From: Clostridium sp. 1001271st1 H5
GTDB lineage: Bacteria; Bacillota; Clostridia; Lachnospirales; Lachnospiraceae
Direction: 5' to 3'
Assembly (NCBI RefSeq): GCF_005845215.1
Contig: NZ_SPHO01000011.1
Span: 157,075 to 221,074 of the forward strand
DNA: 64,000 nt
This document shows, piece after piece, positions 57,344 through 64,000 of the stretch. Position numbers and translations under genes: made by a program. The notes under the pieces were generated by a model. That model saw only the letters and a list, made by a program, of their open reading frames with translations, ran no database searches and was not told the DNA's origin. The stretch's first letter is position 1, and each line of letters opens with the position of its first letter.

Positions 57344-58702
57344 TTATCGGCTGATGTATTCTGCTACAACCGAGTTGGCTTTTTCCACGGTCCGCTCCTC
57401 ATCCACGCGGACCAGCCGTCCCTCCCTGACCACCACTTCCCCGTTTACCACTGTGTAATCCACGCTGCCCTTAAGCCCCACCGTACACAGCATGGATTTA
57501 GGGTCAAACTGGGCGCCGGTCAGCTCCATCCGGTTCATGTCCACCAGGAAGAAATCCGCTGCCATGCCCACCGCTATCTGGCCCAGGTCATCCCTTCCCA
57601 GTATGCGGGCGCTTCCCCTGGTGGCTATCTTCAGGATGTCATAGGCTGACGGCGCCTGACGGCTCCACTGGAGGCGGTGAAGCAGATAGGCCACCCGCAT
57701 TTCCTCCAGAAGATTGGAGCCGTCGTTGCTGGCGGAACCGTCCACAGCCAGCCCCAGGGGCACTCCCAGCTCCAGCATCCTGGGCACCAGGGCAACGCCG
57801 GAGGATAACTTCATATTGGAAATGGGACAATGGGCCACTCCTGTTCCTGTCTCTGCCAGGCGTCTCAGTTCATTCTCAGTGAAATGGATTCCGTGGGCAT
57901 ACCACACATCCTCCCCTATCCATCCCAGACTCTCCATATACTCCAGGGGCCGCATCCCAAAATGCTCCAGTGTGAACCGCTCCTCATCCTTTGTCTCTGC
58001 CAGGTGGGTGTGGAGCCTGACCCCCAGCTTCCTGGCCAGCTCTGCTGATTCCTTCAGAAGCCTTCCCGTCACGCTGAAGGGGGAGCAGGGGGCCAGCGCC
58101 ACCTGATGCATGGAATACCGGCCCTTGTCGTGAAATTTTTCCACTGCCCGCTCTGAGTCCCTAAGAATCTCATCCACGGTCTGCACCACGCTATCCGGAG
58201 GCAGTCCCCCATCCTTTACGCTTAAGTCCATACTCCCCCTGGTGGCGTGGAAACGGATGCCCAGGGCATCAGCCGCCCCGAACTGGGCATCCAACAGCCC
58301 GTTCCCTGCCTGCCCCGGAAACACATAGTGGTGGTCCAGACAGGTGGTGCACCCTGTTTTCAGCAGCTCTCCCATGCCTGTAAGCGCACTGTAATAGACC
58401 ACGTCCCCATCCACGTGCTTCCAAATCTCATATAATGTTTTCAGCCATGGAAATAACTCCATGTTCTGTACCTGCGGTAAATTACGGCTGAATGTCTGAT
58501 ATAAATGATGGTGTGTATTGATAAGCCCCGGATACATCACCATGTCAGATGCGTCAATCACATCCCCCGCTGTTTCTTCTTCCCGTCCGATTCCGGCAAT
58601 GACTCCGTCCCGGATTAATACGTCCACACCCTCAAGCAGTCTGTCATCCCCGTCACATGTAACAAGATGCTTAACGTTCTTTACGAGTAAGGTTCCCTTC
58701 AT
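57344..58702 (-). CDS. Amidohydrolase, 8-oxoguanine deaminase-like
   Basis: This 452-residue enzyme of the TrzN/ATZ/SsnA group has the metal site NTHHHLYQTFSRN, a third His in LHTHLAETKDE, HGIHFTENEL, and Asp in VDGSASNDGSN, and the segment RGSMDLSVKDGGLPPDSVVQ typical of 8-oxoguanine deaminase, which converts 8-oxoguanine to urate and ammonia. The alternatives are other purine or pterin deaminases. The start at 58702 follows AGGAGG; an upstream frame adds 14 residues without need. No purine genes are adjacent. Confidence 0.85.
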   Translation of the reverse strand: MKGTLLVKNVKHLVTCDGDDRLLEGVDVLIRDGVIAGIGREEETAGDVIDASDMVMYPGLINTHHHLYQTFSRNLPQVQNMELFPWLKTLYEIWKHVDGDVVYYSALTGMGELLKTGCTTCLDHHYVFPGQAGNGLLDAQFGAADALGIRFHATRGSMDLSVKDGGLPPDSVVQTVDEILRDSERAVEKFHDKGRYSMHQVALAPCSPFSVTGRLLKESAELARKLGVRLHTHLAETKDEERFTLEHFGMRPLEYMESLGWIGEDVWYAHGIHFTENELRRLAETGTGVAHCPISNMKLSSGVALVPRMLELGVPLGLAVDGSASNDGSNLLEEMRVAYLLHRLQWSRQAPSAYDILKIATRGSARILGRDDLGQIAVGMAADFFLVDMNRMELTGAQFDPKSMLCTVGLKGSVDYTVVNGEVVVREGRLVRVDEERTVEKANSVVAEYISR

Positions 58703-59051
58703 GATTACCTCCTGATGTAAGTTCATAAACAATCTTTGTTTCATAGACTATATGACTGGTATACTGCCGGCGGCACGGGTGTCCGCGATGCACCCTCATA
58801 CCGGTTCAGTCTATATGATACCCGACGTATGCCCCGTGGTCCCAGCTATGTTTTAAACAGCGATATAGATATGATTTTTTCAAAGAACAATTTGATACCA
58901 TAACAATATAGCAATCTTTTCAGCTGAAATCAATGTCCAATGCGGCAAATCTTTATGCAATTTTTTATGCATATCTAACAATTTTTTTGCATAGAAAAAA
59001 CCGCCTTTGTCTGATTTCTTATTACGTTTTTCTTTATTTTATCTAAAAATA
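58703..59051. other. Intergenic region between divergent genes, no gene seen
   Basis: About 350 bases with no convincing open frame. The half next to the amidohydrolase is GC-balanced and should hold its promoter; the half near 58860-59050 is very AT-rich. No known RNA element was recognised. Confidence 0.5.
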
Positions 59052-59109
59052 TTGTAACTATCCACCTTTTTTATTATAATAGGCTGTATAAAACATGTAT
59101 TGATACATG
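59052..59109 (+). promoter_or_regulatory. Promoter of the PAS-GGDEF-EAL gene with leader palindrome
   Basis: TTGTAA (59052-59057), 17 bases and TATAAT (59075-59080) form a good promoter. A perfect palindrome, CATGTAT-tg-ATACATG (59094-59109), lies just after the predicted transcription start and could be an operator or mRNA hairpin. Confidence 0.7.
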
Positions 59110-59135
59110 CAGGAAAGGTCAAAGTAGGTACCCCT

Positions 59136-60779
59136 ATGAACAGTATCCTGGACAATGACTTATTTCAGGCCCTCTCAACCACATCCCATCACGTATATAT
59201 CTATGCCTGCGACATGAAGAAAGACCTGTCCCGCTGGTCGGAAAATGCCGTGGACTATTTTGACATGCCCGGAGAGTACATGACAAATGCAGGCAGTATC
59301 TGGCTGAAGCGCATTCACCCTGACGACAGGGAGCGGTATACCAGGGACCTGGAACAGGTATTCTCCGGCAGGAACACCCACCACAAATGTGAATACCGCG
59401 CCCTGAACCGGCACGGTGAATATGTGTGGCTGGAATGCCGGGGCACACTGATTCTGGACGGTGAACAAAAACCAAAACTGTTTGCCGGTCTCATGACACG
59501 TCTGGATGCCAAAAACAAATACGACCCCCTGACCAACCTGAAAACCATCTATGCGTTTAACAACTGCGACTTCACCGGAAAGCCCGGCTCCCTGCTTCTC
59601 ATTGACCTGGACCATTTCCGTGAAATCATCAATAAATTCGGTTACAGCTTTGGGGACAATGTCCTTTACCGCTTCAGCCGGAAGCTGGAACTGCTGTGCG
59701 GACCGGACCGGGATGTCTACCGGCTGGAGGGGGATGAGTTTATCATCCTGTCCCCCGGAGGAACCGTAAAAGACACCGAAGCTCTTTTTGGGGAAATTAC
59801 CCTGGCCGCCCGGAACCTGTGCGGACCCGACGGACAGGCAGTCCATTTAAGCATATCCGGCGGCGCTGTCCTCTATCCCGAATACGGCAGTAAACGGGAC
59901 GTGCTCTTGGGATGCCTGGAACATTCCCTGGAGCATGCCAAACAGATTTCCCGCGGAAACCTGGTATTCTTCTCCCTGGAAATCGCTGAGCACCACAACC
60001 GCACCATACAGCTGAAGCATGCACTGACCCGGTCCATACAGAATCAGTTTCAGGGGTTCCAGCTTTATTACCAGCCCCTGGTGGATGCCTCCTGCCACAG
60101 GGCGGTTGGATGCGAAGCCCTTCTTCGCTGGTTTGACCCGTCCATCAAATGGGCCACCATCACTGATGTCATCCGGCAGCTGGAATACAGCGGGGATATC
60201 CATATAGTGGGGCGTTTCATCGTGGACCAGGTATTCCAGAAGGCAAGGAAATGGCAGAAGGATTTTCCGGGACTGATGGTTGGATTCAATGTATCCTATC
60301 TTCAGTTTAAGGATTCCGGATTTGTGGACTATCTGATTCAGAAAGCCAATGACTATCAGCTGAATCCCGGATTTCTCTGCATTGAGCTGACAGAGAGTTC
60401 TAAGGTGGATGATTTCAACACCCTGGCCGGGTGCTTTGAGAAGCTTCGGTCATTTGGCTTTTGCATATCCCTGGACGACTTTGGGATTGCCTACTCCACC
60501 CTGCTGCTGATTCGCAACCTTCCCGTGGACTCTGTGAAGATTGACCATTCCTTTACCCTGCACTTAACCCCGGACAATACCATGGATTTGGCTATTGTGG
60601 AATGTGTGGTGAACCTGTGCAGGAAACTCCAAATCAACATTGTGGTGGAAGGTGTGGAGACCGGGGAGATACTGGATATCACCAGCAAATTCCCTGTCTC
60701 CCTGCTCCAGGGCTATTTCTTTGACCGTCCCATGCCGGCTGATGAATTTGAGAAAAAGATATTCAAGATATATGGATAG
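59136..60779 (+). CDS. PAS-GGDEF-EAL protein, likely cyclic di-GMP phosphodiesterase
   Basis: A soluble protein of 547 residues with a PAS domain (about residues 15-125; DPL linker after it), a GGDEF domain whose active site reads RLEGDEFII (first Gly replaced by Glu), and a complete EAL domain: CEALLRW, NVSYLQFKDSGF, LCIELTESS, SLDDFGIAYSTL, VKIDHSF, VVEGVET and LLQGYFFDRPM. The EAL residues for metal and catalysis are present, so hydrolysis is likely, while the GGDEF part may be only regulatory. The start at 59136 is chosen over a TTG at 59100 that lies in the leader palindrome. Confidence 0.88.
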   Translation: MNSILDNDLFQALSTTSHHVYIYACDMKKDLSRWSENAVDYFDMPGEYMTNAGSIWLKRIHPDDRERYTRDLEQVFSGRNTHHKCEYRALNRHGEYVWLECRGTLILDGEQKPKLFAGLMTRLDAKNKYDPLTNLKTIYAFNNCDFTGKPGSLLLIDLDHFREIINKFGYSFGDNVLYRFSRKLELLCGPDRDVYRLEGDEFIILSPGGTVKDTEALFGEITLAARNLCGPDGQAVHLSISGGAVLYPEYGSKRDVLLGCLEHSLEHAKQISRGNLVFFSLEIAEHHNRTIQLKHALTRSIQNQFQGFQLYYQPLVDASCHRAVGCEALLRWFDPSIKWATITDVIRQLEYSGDIHIVGRFIVDQVFQKARKWQKDFPGLMVGFNVSYLQFKDSGFVDYLIQKANDYQLNPGFLCIELTESSKVDDFNTLAGCFEKLRSFGFCISLDDFGIAYSTLLLIRNLPVDSVKIDHSFTLHLTPDNTMDLAIVECVVNLCRKLQINIVVEGVETGEILDITSKFPVSLLQGYFFDRPMPADEFEKKIFKIYG

Positions 60780-60783
60780 CCGA

Positions 60784-60828
60784 AAGCCCTGCATGGACCG
60801 CCCCTGTGAGACGGCCCGTACAGGGCTT
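60784..60828. terminator. Hairpin between convergent EAL and TRAP genes
   Basis: AAGCCCTG and CAGGGCTT form an 8-base stem with an inner GGaCCG/CGGcCC pair. There is no clear T-tract on either strand, so termination is likely weak or factor-aided. Confidence 0.5.
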
Positions 60829-60841
60829 ACTAAACACTGGA

Positions 60842-62131
60842 TTACATACTTGTACCGTAAATCATATTCGGCAGGAACAGCACCAAATCCGGGAAGAATA
60901 CACAGATAGCCAGCGTTGCCATGATAGCTATGAACAACGGAAGGGAATACTTCGTGGTCTCCTGCACCGAACAGTCCATGATATTGGAACAGGTGTACAG
61001 CGCAACTCCAACCGGAGGCGTGGAACAGCCCATGGTAACAATGGTCATCATGATGATGCCGAAGTGAACCGGGTCAATGCCGTACTGTGTGATAATCGGA
61101 ATCAGGATGGGAGTAACAATCAGGGTAATAACCGTTGTCTCCATGAACATACCGAACACGGTCAGCATAATTAAAATCAGCAGCAAAAGTATGTATTTAT
61201 TGCTGGTCAGGCCCACCAGCAGAGTGGTCAGGGTCTTGGGCAGCTGGTCAAATACAACGCCGTAGCTGAATATGCCGGAGAAAGCCAGAATCATGGTAAT
61301 CACGGACAGGTCCTTTACGCTGTCAATGACGCACTTCTTAAACTTCTCAAGGTTCAGTTCCTTGTAAATAAAGATACCTACAAACAGCGCATAAAATACT
61401 GCAAAGGCACCGGATTCTGAAGGCGTCATAACACCGAAACGAATCAGCACAATCAGCAGGATGGGAAACAGCAGGGCCCATATACTCTCAATACAGGACC
61501 TGATGATAACGCCTGGAGGTGAAGGCTTGTCGTGGTCCGGCTTATATCCGTAGTGCCGTGCGGACCAGGAGGTGGCAATCATCATAAAGATACACATAAT
61601 GATGCCTGGAAGGAATCCGGCTACAAACAGCCGGCCAATGGAAACCTCGCCCACGGTACCGTAGAGAATCAGGCCCATGGAAGGCGGAATCGTGGCCACA
61701 ATCAGTCCTGACAGACAGTTAATGGCAGCGGCCCAGCCAGGCGCATAGCCTCTCTTTGTCATCTCAGGCCCAAGGATACGGCACTCCATGGCTGCGTCCG
61801 CCACAGCGGAACCGGATACGCCGCCCATCAGGGTGGATAAAACCACAGATACCTGGCCGATGGAACCGTACATATGTCCGGTCAGTACGTTTGCCAGCTT
61901 TACCAGACGGGATGTGATGCCTGTGTTGTTCATCAGGTTGCCGGCAAAAATGAACAGCGGAATGGCAAGCATGGTAAAGGACTGGGTGGTGGACAGGGAT
62001 TTCTGCACCAGAATGGTCCATGGAATCTCCGGCCTCATCAGGAAAAAGGAAAATCCGGACACTGCAATTGCAAAGGCCACGGGCATTCCAAGGAACAGGA
62101 GAATCAAGAAAAATCCAACTGCACTTAACAT
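60842..62131 (-). CDS. TRAP transporter large permease subunit (DctM family), second system
   Basis: This 429-residue membrane protein has about 12 segments and DctM marks (ILLFLGMPVAFAIAVSG, LMGGVSGSAVADAAMECRILGPEM, IPPSMGLILYG, MTIVTMGCSTPPVGVALYTC). It overlaps the small subunit gene by one base. It is different enough from the subunit at 12206 that the two systems probably carry different acids. No catabolic enzyme is encoded with it in the window. Confidence 0.95.
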   Translation of the reverse strand: MLSAVGFFLILLFLGMPVAFAIAVSGFSFFLMRPEIPWTILVQKSLSTTQSFTMLAIPLFIFAGNLMNNTGITSRLVKLANVLTGHMYGSIGQVSVVLSTLMGGVSGSAVADAAMECRILGPEMTKRGYAPGWAAAINCLSGLIVATIPPSMGLILYGTVGEVSIGRLFVAGFLPGIIMCIFMMIATSWSARHYGYKPDHDKPSPPGVIIRSCIESIWALLFPILLIVLIRFGVMTPSESGAFAVFYALFVGIFIYKELNLEKFKKCVIDSVKDLSVITMILAFSGIFSYGVVFDQLPKTLTTLLVGLTSNKYILLLLILIMLTVFGMFMETTVITLIVTPILIPIITQYGIDPVHFGIIMMTIVTMGCSTPPVGVALYTCSNIMDCSVQETTKYSLPLFIAIMATLAICVFFPDLVLFLPNMIYGTSM

Positions 62132-62613
62132 TAATTAACCCCCCATTCTTTCATTGGTTTCCTGATATCGCCTAGCATCTTGCCCAACATGCTGAAGAAC
62201 ATCAGCAGGGAGCCCACCGGCACCGCCAGGGTACACCAGGCATAGCTCATCTTCAGGGTATTGAAGGTGCGGTTCCAGCTCTGGGACACCAGCAGGAAAC
62301 CGTAAACAATCAGAATCAGCAAAAACAGCAACATGAAAACGTCAAACACCAGCATCAGAGTCTTCTGTACCGATTTCGGGAACCGGTTGGACAGCATGTC
62401 GATTCGAATCAGGCCGCCGCTCTTGATGATGATATCAGAGCCGATAAAGGTCAGCCATCCAAATGCCAGCAAAGAAACGTCCTGAGCCCAGTTCACCGGC
62501 ATTCCGACGGTTCTGGCCACTGCGGACCAGAACACCAGAACGGCAATCATGCATAACATTGCACCGGCCAGAAGCTCCTCTGTCTTTAAAATAACAGCAG
62601 AAATTTTTTTCAT
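62131..62613 (-). CDS. TRAP transporter small permease subunit (DctQ family), second system
   Basis: A protein of 160 residues with four membrane segments and the family features MPVNWAQDVSLLAFGWLTFIGSDIIIKSGGLIRIDML. It pairs with the large subunit, whose gene shares its last base. The binding-protein gene ends 40 bases upstream. The length is normal. Confidence 0.93.
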   Translation of the reverse strand: MKKISAVILKTEELLAGAMLCMIAVLVFWSAVARTVGMPVNWAQDVSLLAFGWLTFIGSDIIIKSGGLIRIDMLSNRFPKSVQKTLMLVFDVFMLLFLLILIVYGFLLVSQSWNRTFNTLKMSYAWCTLAVPVGSLLMFFSMLGKMLGDIRKPMKEWGVN

Positions 62614-62653
62614 TTAAAAGCTTCCTTTCTGTATTGCGAAAAGTACCTGCGGA

Positions 62654-63715
62654 TTAGTTGGTCTTGCCAATCTCCTTGTACAGTTTATCTCTCAGTTCAG
62701 CATATCCAAGTTTCTCATATACCGGGTCAACCGCTGCCTTAAATGGAGCAATATCCGGCTCTACGATGGTCATTCCTGCCTCAACCATTGCCTTCTCAGC
62801 CTCGTCAGCCTCAGTCATAACATCAGCAGCCGTCTCCTGGCCAACCTCAATGGAAGTCTCAACCAGCAGGGTCTGTAAATCCTCAGGCAGGCTCTCGAAC
62901 CAGCTCTGGCCGCAGATTAATCCCTGCATCAGCTGGAAGTGGCCGGTCTTTGACTGATACTTGCACACTTCATACAGTCTGGACGGATAGGTAGACGTGT
63001 TCTGTGCTTCGCAGCCCTCCAATGCCTTGGACTGGATACCGTTGTAAACCTCGCCCCATGACATGGAAATCGGGGTGGCGCCCATGGCCTGGATGGTCTC
63101 TGTACATACTTCCTGTCCGATGGTACGGATTCTCATGCCCTTCAGGTCATCCGGTGTGTTGATTGGCTTGTTGGTCATGAAGTGACGGGGGCCGTCATAG
63201 AACGTAAAGGACAGGATTTTGATGCCATGGTCCTTGGACAGGGTGTCTGTCCAGCCCTTAAATGTATCTGTCTGAGTTATCTTATAGCACTCATCATAGT
63301 TATCAGCAAAATAGCCCATCATCAGGATGGAGAAGTCCTTCACATACTGTCCCATACGGGAAGCATCTGTGTTGACTGCCACATTGGCGCCCTGGATGGC
63401 CTGCTCCAGCACATCCTCATCGCTGCCCAGCTGGCCGGACGGGAATACGCTTACCTTCAGCCTGCCGCCTGATTTCTCATTTAACACATCCGCCAGCTTC
63501 TGGTAGTTCCTGGTAATCAGGGCCTGCTCTGTCTGGGAAGTGGAAATCTTTAATTCATATACCTTGTCATCGCCTGCGGCAGCTTCACTGCTGTCCCCTC
63601 CCTGGGCCTGTGTTGCAGCCGGCTGGGCATTTCCCATACCCGGCATGCCGTTGCATGCAGTTACTGTCATCATTGCTGCTGTGAGAACACCTGCTAATAA
63701 AACTCTCTTTTTCAT
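62654..63715 (-). CDS. TRAP transporter substrate-binding lipoprotein (DctP family), second system
   Basis: This 353-residue protein has a lipoprotein-type signal ending MMTVTACNGM (Cys at about residue 21), a Gly/Ala/Gln linker, and the DctP fold: KISTSQTEQALITRNYQKLADVLNEKSGGRLKVSVFPSGQLGSDEDVLE, the carboxylate-binding Arg region LKGMRIRTIG and MSWGEVYNGIQSKALEGCEA. It is the first gene of the operon and lies behind two LacI-type palindromes. The substrate is unknown. Confidence 0.94.
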   Translation of the reverse strand: MKKRVLLAGVLTAAMMTVTACNGMPGMGNAQPAATQAQGGDSSEAAAGDDKVYELKISTSQTEQALITRNYQKLADVLNEKSGGRLKVSVFPSGQLGSDEDVLEQAIQGANVAVNTDASRMGQYVKDFSILMMGYFADNYDECYKITQTDTFKGWTDTLSKDHGIKILSFTFYDGPRHFMTNKPINTPDDLKGMRIRTIGQEVCTETIQAMGATPISMSWGEVYNGIQSKALEGCEAQNTSTYPSRLYEVCKYQSKTGHFQLMQGLICGQSWFESLPEDLQTLLVETSIEVGQETAADVMTEADEAEKAMVEAGMTIVEPDIAPFKAAVDPVYEKLGYAELRDKLYKEIGKTN

Positions 63716-63758
63716 AGTTATCCCCTTTCCTTAAGTTGTCCAGCGTAACGCCATTCGC

Positions 63759-63813
63759 TAAACGTTTACATATTTTACTTATTTAGTATAAACGTTTACA
63801 TATTTTCCATCAA
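63759..63813 (-). promoter_or_regulatory. TRAP operon promoter with two LacI-type operators
   Basis: On the minus strand TTGATG (63813-63808), 17 bases and TATACT (63790-63785) form the promoter. The palindrome TAAACGTTTA occurs at 63789-63798 and 63759-63768, 30 bases apart, within an 18-base direct repeat (TAAACGTTTACATATTTT on the plus strand). One site covers the -10 and spacer, the other lies just after the start, the usual layout for repression by a LacI-family protein, encoded outside the window. Confidence 0.82.
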
Positions 63814-64000
63814 GCATTTTTTGCAAAAAAGTTTAACAGATTTTTAACGCCATTTTTATGCAATCTTCACAATTTAAGAATTTTCAAAAAAGTTTATGGT
63901 TTTTTCCGCTTTCATTTTGACATTGTTTCAAGACCCGTCTTTGGACTTTAACACCATAATTCTTTAGGGGCAATTCAACACATCATATATTTACAGTCAG
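63814..64000. other. AT-rich region at the right edge, no gene seen
   Basis: Very AT-rich with runs of T and A and no credible open frame. The upstream gene must lie beyond the window. Confidence 0.5.

Noticed and set aside
1..64000. tRNA, rRNA, CRISPR arrays and known riboswitches
   Set aside because: I looked for tRNA arm patterns, regularly spaced repeats of 25-35 bases and familiar riboswitch cores and found none that I could support by eye.

Overview
The window looks like chromosome of an anaerobic, spore-forming Clostridia, most likely a Lachnospiraceae of the Enterocloster bolteae/clostridioforme type. This is inferred from the gene set and protein style (class III ribonucleotide reductase, rubrerythrin, scpA/scpB, a YtaF-like sporulation protein, several TRAP transporters, YesM/YesN two-component systems), not from a database match.

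Bases 1 to about 10320 are the right part of an integrated mobilizable element whose left end lies outside the window. It carries a peptide-antibiotic-type ABC transporter with its own two-component system, a DUF6076-type protein, an excisionase-like protein, a MOBQ-type oriT, a DUF3847 protein, a MobA/MobL relaxase with an apparent ATA start codon, a CHC2 primase-like protein overlapping a VapE-type ATPase, a TnpW-like protein and a large serine recombinase. The recombinase abuts the 3' part of a helix-turn-helix regulator gene, which marks the insertion site.

Bases 11.4-15.9 kb hold a sugar-acid-type operon (HpcH/HpaI aldolase, three TRAP subunits, FadR-type GntR regulator). Bases 16.1-27.8 kb are housekeeping: nrdD with a fused thioredoxin-like domain under twin NrdR-like boxes, hflX, a TPR membrane protein, dut, small HTH regulators, ytaF, scpB-scpA, a metallophosphoesterase, a HAD hydrolase and rubrerythrin.

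Bases 28.6-47.8 kb contain two FbpABC/AfuABC-type ABC importers, each next to a YesM-type kinase and YesN/AraC-type response regulator, arranged head to head. The second cluster has an additional lipoprotein binding protein translationally coupled to the kinase, which gives a HptA-HptS-HptR-like three-component sensor. Between them lie a SUFU-domain protein, a Cache-GGDEF cyclase, and a MerR regulator divergent from a MATE exporter with a textbook 19-bp-spacer MerR promoter.

Bases 47.9-60.8 kb are rich in signalling: a 1278-residue hybrid kinase that also carries a GGDEF domain, an OmpR-type two-component system next to a NEW3-domain/ABC-2 export operon, an 8-oxoguanine-deaminase-like amidohydrolase, and a PAS-GGDEF-EAL protein. 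The window closes with a second TRAP operon behind two LacI-type palindromes. I saw no tRNA, rRNA or CRISPR array.
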